The notes under the pieces are model-generated. The model worked only from the letters and a program-made list of their open reading frames with translations. It was not told where the DNA came from and did not search any database. A program made the position numbers and the translations under genes. A stretch of 64,000 bases of DNA from the NCBI GenBank assembly GCA_009840635.1, contig VXNL01000014.1, positions 39,275 to 103,274 of the forward strand, read 5' to 3'. Of the stretch, positions 27,053 through 36,258 are shown piece by piece. Position 1 is the stretch's first letter. Every line of letters begins with the position of its first letter. Origin of the DNA: Acidobacteriota bacterium (GTDB taxonomy: Bacteria > Acidobacteriota > Vicinamibacteria > Marinacidobacterales > Marinacidobacteraceae).

Positions 27053-27561
27053 GACGAGCCGCTTCCCCTTCGCCGGACCAGCATGGCCGCGCCCATGAGC
27101 GCGATCAGCAGCAGGACCGAGGCGATCTCGAACGGCAGCAGGTAGTCGCCCACCAGCAGCCGTCCGATGGACTCGCTCGTGGGACCCGGGTCACCCGCGT
27201 CCATGGCCCCCCAGTCCACCGACTGGATGATCCAGACGAGCAGCGCGAAGACCAGACCCGCGGACAGCGCCCCCGGGACGACCTGGATGGCGCCGGAGCG
27301 GAGGTTCAGGTTGTAGATCTGGTTGGTCAGCATCACGCCGAAGAGCAGCAGCGTGAGGATGCCTCCCACGTAGATCAGCACCTGGGCGCCGGCGAGGAAG
27401 TCGGCGCCGAGGTAGACGTAGAAGACCGCCACCCCGAAGAACGCCGCCACCAGCGCGAACGCCGAGTGAACGAGGTTCTTCCCGACCACCACGTAGAGCG
27501 CCGACCCGAGCACCAGGGCGGCGACCCCGTAGAAGATCGCCGCCGACGCCATGGATTCCAT
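27049..27561 (-). CDS. nuoJ: NADH-quinone oxidoreductase subunit J
   Basis: The 170-residue protein has five helices, with the family pattern LVHSAFALVAAFFGVAVFYVYLGADFLAG followed by QVLIYVGGILTLLLFGVML. It is a membrane-arm subunit between H and K. It starts 9 bases after the nuoI stop and overlaps nuoK. Confidence 0.95.
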   Translation of the reverse strand: MESMASAAIFYGVAALVLGSALYVVVGKNLVHSAFALVAAFFGVAVFYVYLGADFLAGAQVLIYVGGILTLLLFGVMLTNQIYNLNLRSGAIQVVPGALSAGLVFALLVWIIQSVDWGAMDAGDPGPTSESIGRLLVGDYLLPFEIASVLLLIALMGAAMLVRRRGSGSS

Positions 27562-27570
27562 CGTCTTCCG

Positions 27571-28095
27571 TCAGGCGCTGGCGGCCTCGGCCGGCCGCTC
27601 GGGGGGCGTCCGCGGCTCCTTGGCGTAGCGGTAGAGCAGGTCGCCCTTCGTCTTGCCGCCGAACTCGTAGTTGGGCGTCATCAGGATGCAGTCGGTCGGG
27701 CACGGGAAGACGCAGAGCTGGCAGTAGCAGCACAGCGACATGTCGATGTCGAACTGGACCACCGTCTGCTTGATGGCGGTCCCGTCGGCCGCGAAGATCG
27801 GCGGTGCGTCCCGGGCCCGCTTCTCGTTCTCGATGTGGATGCAGTCCACCGGGCAGGCGCGCTCGCACTGCTTGCAGCCGATGCAGTCCTCGATCTTCAC
27901 GTGGAGCTTCATCCGCGAGCGCTCCATCAACGATTCCTTCGGGATGTCGAGCGGCGAGAGCCACCGTTCCTCGGGCAGTTCGTCGGCGGTGTACTGCTGG
28001 GTCACCGAGCGGGTGAACAGGTGGCGGAAGGTCACTCCCATCCCGATGAGGACGGTGCTGACCGATTCCCAGAGATCCACGAAATAACGCTTCAT
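27571..28095 (-). CDS. nuoI: NADH-quinone oxidoreductase subunit I
   Basis: The 174-residue iron-sulfur subunit has two [4Fe-4S] motifs, CIGCKQCERACPVDC and CCYCQLCVFPCPTDC, for clusters N6a and N6b in the peripheral arm. Electrons pass from here to NuoB. The N-terminal helix region contacts NuoH, whose gene lies immediately upstream (7-base gap). Confidence 0.96.
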   Translation of the reverse strand: MKRYFVDLWESVSTVLIGMGVTFRHLFTRSVTQQYTADELPEERWLSPLDIPKESLMERSRMKLHVKIEDCIGCKQCERACPVDCIHIENEKRARDAPPIFAADGTAIKQTVVQFDIDMSLCCYCQLCVFPCPTDCILMTPNYEFGGKTKGDLLYRYAKEPRTPPERPAEAASA

Positions 28096-28102
28096 AACTC
28101 CC

Positions 28103-29254
28103 TCACAACAGGCCCTTGATGACCGTGGTCACCACCAGGAGGAAGAACGAGATCGGGATGACGTACTTCCAGCAGATTCCCATCAACTGGTCCACCCGCA
28201 GCCGCGGCAGCGTCCAGCGGAGCCACATCTGGACCACGACCAGGCCGAACCCCTTGACGAAGAAGAGGAGCGGGTTCGAACCGAAGGGGCCGATCCAGCC
28301 GCCCAGGAAGAGCAGCGCCGCCAGCATCGAGACCAGCAGCATGTTTCCGTATTCGGCCAGGAAGAAGAACGCGAACCGCATCCCGCTGTACTCGGTATGG
28401 AACCCGGCCACGAGCTCCGATTCGGCTTCGGGAATGTCGAACGGCGTGCGGTTCGTCTCCGCCAGGCCGCAGATGAAGAACAGCACGAAGGCGATCAGGT
28501 TCAGCGGGAAGAGCTGGAAGATCAGCCAGTCGCCGACCCCGAGGATCCCGCCCGCCTGGGCGTTCACGATGTCGGGAATGGAGAGGCTGCCGACCTGGGC
28601 GACCACCACCAGCACCAGGATCGCCGTGGGGATCTCGTAGCTGACCATCTGGGCCGCGGCCCGCATGCCCCCATAGAGGGCGTACTTGTTGTTCGAGCCC
28701 CAGCCCGCCATCAGCACCGCGAGGGCGCCGAGCGAGGTGATCGCAATGAAGTAGAGGACGCCGATGTTCAGGTTCGCAACCGCGAGCACCGTCCCGTCCT
28801 CGCGGACGCCCCAGGGGACGATTGCGAAGGCTGCGAACGCGCTCGCCACCGCGAGCATGGGCGCCGCGCCGAACAGCACCCGGTCGGCGTCGCGCGGGAC
28901 CAGGTCTTCCTTGAACATCAGCTTCACGCCGTCGGCGAAGCTCTGGAGCAGTCCGTGCCATCCGACCCGCATCGGGCCGAGCCGGTCCTGGACGTGGGCG
29001 GCGACCTTGCGCTCGAGCCAGATCGAGTAGATGGGATTGAGCGCCAGGATGCCCACGAATCCCGCGGTGCCGAGCACCACGATCGTCAGGTGCTGGAGCG
29101 CGGGCGGCACGAAATCGGCGACGAGTTCGGAGAGGATCGTCGCGACCACCGGGAGCGCCGCGATGGTCCCCAGTATCACCAGCAAGAGCACGATGGGGAT
29201 CATCGTGAGCGGCCCCATGAGCCGCATTTCGATCTGCCGGAAGCGGGTGATCAC
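28103..29254 (-). CDS. nuoH: NADH-quinone oxidoreductase subunit H
   Basis: The 383-residue membrane subunit (about eight helices) forms much of the quinone chamber. The conserved ERKVAAHVQDRLGPMRVG and the acidic loop DIPEAESELVAGFHTEYSGM are present. It overlaps the nuoD stop by 4 bases. Confidence 0.96.
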   Translation of the reverse strand: MITRFRQIEMRLMGPLTMIPIVLLLVILGTIAALPVVATILSELVADFVPPALQHLTIVVLGTAGFVGILALNPIYSIWLERKVAAHVQDRLGPMRVGWHGLLQSFADGVKLMFKEDLVPRDADRVLFGAAPMLAVASAFAAFAIVPWGVREDGTVLAVANLNIGVLYFIAITSLGALAVLMAGWGSNNKYALYGGMRAAAQMVSYEIPTAILVLVVVAQVGSLSIPDIVNAQAGGILGVGDWLIFQLFPLNLIAFVLFFICGLAETNRTPFDIPEAESELVAGFHTEYSGMRFAFFFLAEYGNMLLVSMLAALLFLGGWIGPFGSNPLLFFVKGFGLVVVQMWLRWTLPRLRVDQLMGICWKYVIPISFFLLVVTTVIKGLL

Positions 29255-30465
29255 CGGTCGATCTCTCCGAGGACGATGTCCAGGCTGCCGATGATGGCGA
29301 TGATGTCGGCGATCATCTCGCCGCGGGTGATCTCGTGGAAGAGCCCCATCGCCACGAAGCAGGGGGAGCGGCCCTTCACCCGGTAGGGGATGGGTTTCTT
29401 GTTCTCGGCGACGATGTAGAAGGCCAGTTCACCCCGCGGCGCCTCGCTCCGGCAGTAGGCCTCGCCGGCCAGCGGCCGGACGAACCGCGGCACGTTCTCG
29501 TGGACGTCGCCCTCGGCGGGCAGGCGGTCAAGGGCCTGGCGGACGATCTTGACGCTCTCGTACATCTCGCGGACCCGCACGAAGTACCGGTCCCAACAGG
29601 AACCGACGGGACCGTGGGGACTGGTGGCCACGACCACGTTGAAGTCGTAGTTCTCGTAGCCCAGGTAGGGGTCGTCCCGCCGCAGGTCCCAGTCGATGCC
29701 GGAGCCGCGGAGGTTCGGTCCGGAGAGCGCGTAGTCCTTCGCCATCTCCGGGGTGATGATCCCGATGTCGGCGGTCCGGCGGATGAAGATCTTGTTGTGG
29801 CTGAGGAGCTTGTCCACCTCGTCCAGCACCGGCACGAACTCGTCGAGGAAGCGCCGGCACTTGCCGGTCCAGCCCTCGGGCAGGTCGTGGGAGACGCCGC
29901 CGACCCAGTTGTAGTTGTAGAGCAGCCGGGCGCCGCAGAGCCACTCGAAGAGATCGAGGATCCGCTCGCGCTGCTGGAAACAGAGCAGGAACGGCGTGAA
30001 GGCGCCGATGTCCATCCCGTAGGTGCCCATCGCGAGCAGGTGGCTCGCGATCCGCTGCAGTTCGGCGGTGATCACCCGGATGCCCGCGACCCGCTCGCCC
30101 ACGCCGATGCCGAGCAGTTTCTCGACGGTGAGCGCGTAGGCGAGGCTGTTCCCCATCGAGCCGACGTAGTCCATCCGGTCGGTGAAGGGGATGACGCCCT
30201 GGTAGTCGATGTTCTCGGCGTGCTTTTCGAAGTTCCGGTGCAGGTAGCCGATGTGCGGCCGCGCGTCCTTGACGATCTCCCCGTCGGTCTTGAGCTCCAC
30301 CCGCAGCACTCCGTGGGTCGAGGGGTGCTGGGGCCCCATGTTGAGGATCATCTCGTCCTCTTCGAGCTCCTCGGGGGAGAAGGCGTAGGAGTTGTCGGGC
30401 GGCAGTTCTTCGTCGTAGAGGGTGACCAGCGGGGCGCCGTCGACGGGAGAACGCTGCTCGGCCAT
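29251..30465 (-). CDS. nuoD: NADH-quinone oxidoreductase subunit D
   Basis: The 404-residue 49-kDa-type subunit lines the quinone site. MGPQHPSTHGVLR contains the His that contacts the quinone, and the C-terminal PRGELAFYIV is standard. The N-terminal ~30 residues are an acidic extension (MAEQRSPVDGAPLV), longer than in many species. It starts 16 bases after nuoC and is not fused to it. Confidence 0.96.
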   Translation of the reverse strand: MAEQRSPVDGAPLVTLYDEELPPDNSYAFSPEELEEDEMILNMGPQHPSTHGVLRVELKTDGEIVKDARPHIGYLHRNFEKHAENIDYQGVIPFTDRMDYVGSMGNSLAYALTVEKLLGIGVGERVAGIRVITAELQRIASHLLAMGTYGMDIGAFTPFLLCFQQRERILDLFEWLCGARLLYNYNWVGGVSHDLPEGWTGKCRRFLDEFVPVLDEVDKLLSHNKIFIRRTADIGIITPEMAKDYALSGPNLRGSGIDWDLRRDDPYLGYENYDFNVVVATSPHGPVGSCWDRYFVRVREMYESVKIVRQALDRLPAEGDVHENVPRFVRPLAGEAYCRSEAPRGELAFYIVAENKKPIPYRVKGRSPCFVAMGLFHEITRGEMIADIIAIIGSLDIVLGEIDR

Positions 30466-30481
30466 CCGGATCCCCGCTACC

Positions 30482-31033
30482 TCAGTCGAAGGGGCCCACG
30501 CCCGTCATCTGGCCGCCCTCGGCCCGCTCGGTCATCTGCCGTCCCGGCTTCACCGGGATCTTGTGCCAGGTCTCGGGCCACTCCCAGTCGCGGAGCAGCG
30601 GATGGCCGGGCCAGTCGGCCGGGAGCAGGATGCGGCGGTGGTCGCTGTGTCCCTCGAAACGGACCCCGAAGAGGTCGTAGGTCTCGCGTTCGTGCCAGTT
30701 GGCCGCCTTCCAGACCGTCTCCAGGGTCGGGAGGCTGCCTCCCTCCCGCGGGACCCGGGTCTTGAGCACGATCCAGTGCTTGTGGGTGAGAGACGTGAGG
30801 TGATAGACGACCTCGATCGCCGGCGGATCGTCGCCGGGCCAGTCCACGCCCGAGACGCAGTGGAGGGTGTCGAAGTCGAGTTCGGGATCCGCCTTCAGGA
30901 ATTCCGCCGCGGCAACCAGCCTGTCTCCGCGAATCCGGATCCAGGGGTCCTTCGCCTCCGCGTCGGACTCGAAAGAGCCCTCCTCCAGGCCGAGATGGGC
31001 GGCGAGGCGCTCGATGATGGAGGCGGCGCTCAC
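30482..31033 (-). CDS. nuoC: NADH-quinone oxidoreductase subunit C
   Basis: The 183-residue 30-kDa-type subunit has the signature [20 protein letters not shown] near residue 130. It overlaps the nuoB stop by 4 bases and belongs to the quinone-reducing module with B, D and I. Confidence 0.95.
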   Translation of the reverse strand: MSAASIIERLAAHLGLEEGSFESDAEAKDPWIRIRGDRLVAAAEFLKADPELDFDTLHCVSGVDWPGDDPPAIEVVYHLTSLTHKHWIVLKTRVPREGGSLPTLETVWKAANWHERETYDLFGVRFEGHSDHRRILLPADWPGHPLLRDWEWPETWHKIPVKPGRQMTERAEGGQMTGVGPFD

Positions 31034-31593
31034 CCGGCCATCTCCACCATTTGGCCCGCGGGCTGGCTCGCGGGATCCGGTCGTGGCCGGCCCTCCCTTG
31101 GATCGTCAAGGAGCGACTTCTCCCGGATGCGGTCCTGGAGCGCCATGATCCCGTAGAGCAGCGCCTCCGGCCGGGGCGGGCAACCCGGCACGTAGACATC
31201 CACCGGGATGATCTGGTCCACGCCCTTCACGACGTGGTAGCCGTACTGCCAGTAGGGGCCGCCGTTGTTGGCGCAGCTTCCCATCGAGATGACGTACTTG
31301 GGCTCCGGCATCTGGTCGTAGAGCGTCTTGATGCGGATCGCCATTTTGTGGGTGACGGTGCCGGCGACGATCATGCAGTCGGACTGCCGGGGGGTCGCCC
31401 GTGGAATGAGGCCGAGCCGGTCCCAGTCGAAGCGGCTCGCCCCGGTCGCCATCATCTCGATGGCGCAGCAGGCGAGGCCGAAGGTCATCGGCCAGAGCGC
31501 CGACAGCCGCGCCCAGTTCACGATGGCGCTCACCGTGGTGAGCGCCACGTTGTCCTTGCCGAGACCCTTGCCGAGGGCGCCGATCAGATCCAC
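31030..31593 (-). CDS. nuoB: NADH-quinone oxidoreductase subunit B
   Basis: The 187-residue subunit carries cluster N2. The tandem cysteines in [11 protein letters not shown], the Cys in [10 protein letters not shown] and the Cys in [11 protein letters not shown] are all present. The C-terminal ~25 residues are a Pro/Arg-rich tail. It starts 43 bases after nuoA. Confidence 0.96.
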   Translation of the reverse strand: MDLIGALGKGLGKDNVALTTVSAIVNWARLSALWPMTFGLACCAIEMMATGASRFDWDRLGLIPRATPRQSDCMIVAGTVTHKMAIRIKTLYDQMPEPKYVISMGSCANNGGPYWQYGYHVVKGVDQIIPVDVYVPGCPPRPEALLYGIMALQDRIREKSLLDDPREGRPRPDPASQPAGQMVEMAG

Positions 31594-31636
31594 GCGGACT
31601 CTCCGTTCAGCGGCCCGTCGAACAACGTCATGCGCC

Positions 31637-32065
31637 TCAGGCGGCCGCTCCCGAGGCGGTAGAAGTCCCGGCTGCCGGACGTGCCTTCAGAGCGCGCCGC
31701 TCTTCCTCCCGGACCCACTCGAGATCGCCTTTCACCCAGACATCGGCGAGACCGAGAACCAGCATCCCGATGAAGATGAGTCCGGCGATCAGCGCCCCGG
31801 CGCCCAGGTCGAGATAGGCGAGCGCCCAGGGCAGCAGCATGACCGCTTCCACGTCGAAGATGAGAAACACCAGCGCGAAGACGTAGAACCGGATGTTGAA
31901 CTGCACGCCCCACGGCGAGCCGACCGGGTTCTCCCCGCACTCATACGGTTGCGCCTTCGAATCGAGCGGCAGCGAGGGACGGACGAGCGACGAAACCAGG
32001 AGGGTGACCGCGACGAAGAGCACGCCGACCGCGATCGCGACCAGCGGTCCGAGGTATTCGCCCAT
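31637..32065 (-). CDS. nuoA: NADH-quinone oxidoreductase subunit A
   Basis: From the ATG at 32065 the product has 142 residues and three helices, with the conserved loop [12 protein letters not shown] and [15 protein letters not shown]. It is the first gene of the nuo cluster. The upstream in-frame ATG at 32113 gives a polar extension lacking family similarity. The gene diverges from the glycosyltransferase at 32155, so a promoter should lie in the ~90 bases between. Confidence 0.93.
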   Translation of the reverse strand: MGEYLGPLVAIAVGVLFVAVTLLVSSLVRPSLPLDSKAQPYECGENPVGSPWGVQFNIRFYVFALVFLIFDVEAVMLLPWALAYLDLGAGALIAGLIFIGMLVLGLADVWVKGDLEWVREEERRALKARPAAGTSTASGAAA

Positions 32066-32154
32066 GGAAAATCGAAAAACCGCCGCCTCGGCGGGCCGGA
32101 CAGCGGAACGCACAGAATTCTACCGGGGGGCCCGACGATAGGTAAAGACCAAAC

Positions 32155-32892
32155 GTGCCCGATAACGCAGCGGACGACGCCGGCCACACCGCCGCCTCTT
32201 CCTTCGTGATCTCGGTCGTCATCCCGACGCTCGACTCCGCGCCGAGCGTGGCCGCCGCCATCCGCTCGGCGCCTCCCGGCGCGGAGGTGGTCGTGGTGGA
32301 TGGAGGCAGCGGCGACGGTACCGCGGAGGAGGCCGCGCGCGCCGGGGCGCGGGTCGAGACCGCCCCTCAGGGACGCGCCGTCCAGATGAACGCCGGGGCG
32401 CGCGCCGCCCGGGGAGAAATCCTCGTGTTCCTCCACGCCGACTGCCGGCTCCCGCCCTCGGCAGCGGGACAGGTGACGAGCGTCCTCGCCCGGCCCGGCG
32501 TGGTCGGCGGCTGGTTCCCGCAGCGCATTGCGGGCGGCGGGACGCTGCTCCGTTTCGGCGCGCGGGGAGCAAACCGGCGAGCGCGCTGGCTCGACCTTCC
32601 CTACGGCGACCAGGCCATCTTCACCACCCGGAGCGCATTCCAGGAGGTGGGTGGCTTCCCGGAGGAACCCATTTTCGAGGACGCCGGGCTCGCCCGCCGC
32701 CTCCGCCGTGTCGGCCGCCTCGAACCCGCCGGAGCGGCGGTGACCACCGGGACGGAGCACTGGCAACGCCTCGGGCCGGTCCCGACGGCCGTCCTCGACT
32801 ACCTCACGCTCGGGGCCTGGCTCGCGGGGGTCCCCCCGAGGTGGATCGCCAAGGCGTACTACCCGCTCCAGCGGGGCTCCCGCGGCCGATGA
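32155..32892 (+). CDS. Family 2 glycosyltransferase, TIGR04283-like
   Basis: The 245-residue GT-A glycosyltransferase has ISVVIPTLDSAPSV, the nucleotide-sugar contact VVVDGGSGDGT, and the DXD-like HADCRLP. The short length and GWFPQRI, GDQAIFTT and GGFPEEPIFED motifs match the TIGR04283 group, seen in some arsenosugar clusters but also elsewhere. No methyltransferase for arsenosugar synthesis is nearby, so the substrate is left open. The start is GTG. Confidence 0.82.
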   Translation: MPDNAADDAGHTAASSFVISVVIPTLDSAPSVAAAIRSAPPGAEVVVVDGGSGDGTAEEAARAGARVETAPQGRAVQMNAGARAARGEILVFLHADCRLPPSAAGQVTSVLARPGVVGGWFPQRIAGGGTLLRFGARGANRRARWLDLPYGDQAIFTTRSAFQEVGGFPEEPIFEDAGLARRLRRVGRLEPAGAAVTTGTEHWQRLGPVPTAVLDYLTLGAWLAGVPPRWIAKAYYPLQRGSRGR

Positions 32893-32920
32893 CCCGCCAG
32901 GGCCCGCTTCCCGTGGCGGG
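32893..32920 (+). terminator. Possible intrinsic terminator of the glycosyltransferase gene
   Basis: Seven-base inverted repeat CCCGCCA / TGGCGGG with a 14-base loop, starting right at the stop codon. No T-run follows, so it may only be a weak or Rho-assisted terminator. Confidence 0.4.
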
Positions 32921-32951
32921 GTGGTGTTCGCGCGGCCTCTTCCGGCGTGTC

Positions 32952-32957
32952 TATACT
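32952..32957 (+). promoter_or_regulatory. Candidate -10 box before the cus-linked small gene
   Basis: TATACT lies 10 bases before the ATG at 32968. Transcription would start only a few bases before the ATG, giving a nearly leaderless mRNA and arguing against the GTG at 32947. No clear -35 box is seen. Confidence 0.4.
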
Positions 32958-32967
32958 GGCTGACTCC

Positions 32968-33318
32968 ATGAAGCGCGTCGGGCCGACCCGCCAGAAGCCG
33001 CTCGCCGCCACGGTGCTCGCCGTGGTGCTGGCGTTCGCGGTGGTCTGTCCGCTGATGGCGGCGCCCGGTATCCCTGCCGAGGCGAGCTGTCACGGCAGTT
33101 CCGAGTCGGCGCCGGACGCCGAGCGCGTGAGCGCGTGCTGTTCGTCCGTCACCGTTCCCAAGCTGCTCACTCCCGAGCCGGGTCCGGCGGCGGTACTGCC
33201 CGCCTCCGTGGAGCCGGTCCAGGTGGTTTCCAGGTGGAATCGCCAGCCCGACGGGCCGCTGTCTCCCCGGGAGCCGCGGCCGCCCCTCTTTGTCCGGCAC
33301 GCCGCCCTGCTGATCTGA
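32968..33318 (+). CDS. Small exported cysteine-containing protein next to cus operon
   Basis: The 116-residue product starts MKRVGPTRQKPLAA and has a signal-like hydrophobic segment (ATVLAVVLAFAVVCPLMA). A short Cys cluster follows (ASCHGSSES and SACCSS), then a Pro-rich C-terminus. It resembles, in size and layout, the small periplasmic proteins often encoded ahead of copper or cation efflux operons, but I cannot assign a family. Its position ~240 bases before cusC suggests metal binding or regulation (inference). Confidence 0.62.
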   Translation: MKRVGPTRQKPLAATVLAVVLAFAVVCPLMAAPGIPAEASCHGSSESAPDAERVSACCSSVTVPKLLTPEPGPAAVLPASVEPVQVVSRWNRQPDGPLSPREPRPPLFVRHAALLI

Positions 33319-33555
33319 GTCTTCGTCCGCCGTACGTTCGGTCCCGCTGAGCCGAGCGTCGCCGGACCGGGCTCGCGCCTCGCTCGCGCGCCCCGAAAGC
33401 GCCGCCCCCGGCCAGTTCCACTGACGACCGGCGGTCCGTGCCGGAATCCGGCACGGGGCGGTTTCCCGGGCCCGCCAACCCGGTGACCCGCCGGCGGCCA
33501 GCGCCGATTCGCCTGACCCCGCCCCGCCGCAGCCTGGCGACGGATTCTCCCTATC

Positions 33556-34896
33556 GTGTTCCCTCTACGAAGATGCCTCTCCGCCCTCGCGGTCGTGGTC
33601 CTGCCGGCCCTCCCGGCGGCCGGAGGAATCCAGCCCGGGCCAGGTGCCGAGAGGCCCGAGTTCTACGCCCCCGAACCGGAGCTGAAGAGCTGCCTGGACA
33701 ACGCCATCTCGCAGCACCCCGCATTGCTCGCGTCCCGGGCGAACTACCAGGCCGCCCGAGAGCGCGTTCCGCAGGTCACGGCACTCCCGGACCCGACCCT
33801 GAACGTGAGCCAGGCGATCCGGAGCGTGGAAACCCGCGTCGGGTCCCAGACCGGGGGCATCACCCTGACCCAGTCCCTGCCCTGGTTCGGCGCCCGCGAT
33901 CTGCGCGGCCGGGTGGCGCTCTCCGAAGCCGACGCCCAGTTCCTCCGCCTCCAGGCCGAGGAGCGTGAGGTCATCGCCCGGGCCAAGCGGGCCTTCTACG
34001 ACATCGCCTACCTGGACGCCGCGCTCCGGCTGCTGGAAGAGGAGCGCTCGCTTCTGGGGCACTACGAAACGCTGGCGCGGGCGCGCTATGCCACCGGTCA
34101 GGGCCTCCAGCAGGCGGTCATCCGGCTGCAGGCGGAGCTCACCCGGATCGATGACCGGCAGCGGCAGCTCACCGGACAGCGCCGGACGCTCGCCGTGAAC
34201 CTCAACACGCTCTGCGCCCGATCCCCGGCAACTGCCGTTCCGCCGATTCCTGCGATCGAGCCGCCCGCGCTAAGCCTGGACCGGGCGCAACTGCTGGACC
34301 TGGGAGAACGGAACCGGCAGGAACTGCGGGCGGCGACGGCGCTGATCGAGGCGAGCGAGGACGCTGTCGAGTTGGCCGGGATGAGCTTCCGGCCCCGCTT
34401 CACCGCGAGCCTCGCGCTCATGAACGTCGCCGGCCGCGACCCGGCGGACGTCCTCGGACCGCTTCCGCCGGACGAGGGCAAGAACTCCCTGAGCCTGTCG
34501 CTGGGAGTCTCCCTGCCGGTCTGGAAGGAGAAGTACCGCGCCGGCGTCGAGGAAGCCGGGCACCGGCTCACGGCGAATCGAAGGCGCCTCGAAGAAGCCC
34601 AGGACGCCATGGAGAACGCGGTGGAGCTGGCCCTGATCCGGATAGAGACCATCCGGGAACAGCTCGCCCTGCTGGAAGACGTGCTCATTCCGCAGAGCGA
34701 GGAAACGCTCCACGCCACCGAGACCGCGTACGAGACGAGCCAAGTGGGGGTCCTGGACCTGCTCGACGGCGAGCGCATCCAGCTCGACGTGCTGAGGATG
34801 CGCGCCCGCTATGTCTCCGACTTCCTCATCGCGCTGGCCGATCTCGAACGGGGCATCGGCACCCGGGTACCCCAGCCCGCCGGGAGGGCCTCATGA
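33556..34896 (+). CDS. cusC: Outer-membrane efflux channel (TolC/CusC family)
   Basis: The 446-residue protein has an N-terminal signal peptide (CLSALAVVVLPALPAAGG) and two TolC-type helical repeats (about residues 45-220 and 245-440) rich in coiled-coil heptads. It forms the outer-membrane exit duct for the RND pump encoded downstream. The start is GTG; the stop overlaps the cusB ATG (ATGA), showing tight coupling. Confidence 0.9.
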   Translation: MFPLRRCLSALAVVVLPALPAAGGIQPGPGAERPEFYAPEPELKSCLDNAISQHPALLASRANYQAARERVPQVTALPDPTLNVSQAIRSVETRVGSQTGGITLTQSLPWFGARDLRGRVALSEADAQFLRLQAEEREVIARAKRAFYDIAYLDAALRLLEEERSLLGHYETLARARYATGQGLQQAVIRLQAELTRIDDRQRQLTGQRRTLAVNLNTLCARSPATAVPPIPAIEPPALSLDRAQLLDLGERNRQELRAATALIEASEDAVELAGMSFRPRFTASLALMNVAGRDPADVLGPLPPDEGKNSLSLSLGVSLPVWKEKYRAGVEEAGHRLTANRRRLEEAQDAMENAVELALIRIETIREQLALLEDVLIPQSEETLHATETAYETSQVGVLDLLDGERIQLDVLRMRARYVSDFLIALADLERGIGTRVPQPAGRAS

Positions 34897-36251
34897 ACCG
34901 CACGCTCGTCATCGGCGCCGGCGCCTTCCTCGCCGGCATGGCGCTCGTCGTCCTCGCCGGGCTCGCCCTCGGCGGCTGGGAGTGGCCGCCCCGCTTCGGT
35001 GAGGCGGTGGACGGCCACGAAGGACACGACATGGCCGCCCCGGCCGCGGAAGACGAGCGGGAGGTCCTCTACTGGCGAGCCCCCATGGACCCGAACTTCA
35101 TCTCGGACCGGCCCGGCAAGTCGCCCATGGGGATGGACCTGGTCCCGGTCTACGCGGACGAAGCGGACGCCCCGCCGGAAGGCGCGGTGCGCCTCGACCC
35201 TGGCTTCGTGCAGCGGATCGGGGTACGCACCACCCCCGTCGAGCGGCGGGACATCGCCCAGACGATCCGGACCGTCGGCACCCTCGCCCACAACGACAAG
35301 CAGATCGCCTGGGTGGGCACCAAGTACGACGGCTGGATCGAAAACGTCGCGGTGAACTACCTGGGGGAGACCGTCGAGCGGGGCCAGGTGCTCTTCGACA
35401 TCTACAGCCCGCAGCTGGTCGCCGCCCAGACCGAGTACCTCCACGCGACGCACTACGCGGAACGGCTCGACGCCTCGCAGTTCCCCGACGTCGCCGAGCG
35501 GGCGCGCTCGCTCGTCGAATCGGCCCGCGCCCGGCTCCGCTACTGGGACATCACCGACGACCAGATCGCGCTGCTGGAAGAGGAGGAGACCCCCCGCCGC
35601 ACGCTCTCGGTGGTCTCGCCGGTGACCGGCGTGGTCGTGGAGAAGGTGGACGAGGCGCTCGACGGGATGTACGTCGAGCCCGGGATGAACCTCTACAAGC
35701 TGGCCGACCTGACCACCATCTGGGTGGACGTCGAGATCTTCGAACACCAGGTGCAGGCGATGCGGATCGGCCAGCGGGCGGAAGTGGAGCTGCCCTACGT
35801 GCCGGGACGGCCGTACACCGGGTTCGTCCGCTTCCTCTATCCCCATTTCAACCAGGAGACGCGGACGATGACGGTGTCCATCGAACTCGCGAATCCCGAT
35901 CTGGCGCTCCGCGCCGGTATGTACGCGAACGTCAACTTCGACGTGCCGGTGGCTCGGGACGCGCTGACGGTGCCCGAGGAGGCGGTGATCCGGAGCGGCA
36001 CCCGGGACCTGGTCGTGCTCGAGCTCTCGCCGGGCCTGTTCCGGGTAGTGGAGGTCACCCTCGGCGCCAGCGGCGACGGCGTCTGGGAGATCGTGGACGG
36101 AGTGTCGGAAGCGGACCGGGTGGTGGTTTCGGCCCAGTTCCTGATCGACTCCGAGAGCAACCTCACGCAGGCCATCAAGGCGCCCGTTCCCGAACCGGAG
36201 ACCGCCGAGCCCGAGGCGCCGGAACCGGCGATGACCCACAAGCACCACTAG
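34893..36251 (+). CDS. cusB: Periplasmic adaptor of copper/silver efflux pump (CusB-like)
   Basis: The 452-residue membrane-fusion protein has an N-terminal anchor (FLAGMALVVLAGLALGG). A metal-binding segment follows at about residues 64-90 (YWRAPMDPNF...PGKSPMGMDLVPVY), which matches the Met-rich N-terminus of E. coli CusB; Cys residues of related domains are replaced here by Ala, Ser and Met. Barrel-sandwich, hairpin and beta-barrel domains cover ~100-410. The C-terminus ends MTHKHH, a possible extra metal site. It links the inner-membrane pump to CusC. Confidence 0.93.
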   Translation: MNRTLVIGAGAFLAGMALVVLAGLALGGWEWPPRFGEAVDGHEGHDMAAPAAEDEREVLYWRAPMDPNFISDRPGKSPMGMDLVPVYADEADAPPEGAVRLDPGFVQRIGVRTTPVERRDIAQTIRTVGTLAHNDKQIAWVGTKYDGWIENVAVNYLGETVERGQVLFDIYSPQLVAAQTEYLHATHYAERLDASQFPDVAERARSLVESARARLRYWDITDDQIALLEEEETPRRTLSVVSPVTGVVVEKVDEALDGMYVEPGMNLYKLADLTTIWVDVEIFEHQVQAMRIGQRAEVELPYVPGRPYTGFVRFLYPHFNQETRTMTVSIELANPDLALRAGMYANVNFDVPVARDALTVPEEAVIRSGTRDLVVLELSPGLFRVVEVTLGASGDGVWEIVDGVSEADRVVVSAQFLIDSESNLTQAIKAPVPEPETAEPEAPEPAMTHKHH

Positions 36252-36258
36252 CCGACCC

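Noticed and set aside
25181..32154. Search for nuoE, F, G, L or M within the cluster
   Set aside because: All frames between nuoA and the ferredoxin are accounted for by A, B, C, D, H, I, J, K and N. No remnants were seen.
33436..33456. Perfect hairpin CCGTGCCG/CGGCACGG upstream of cusC as a metal riboswitch
   Set aside because: No conserved riboswitch core is visible around it. It is at most a terminator or operator, and there is no second line of evidence.
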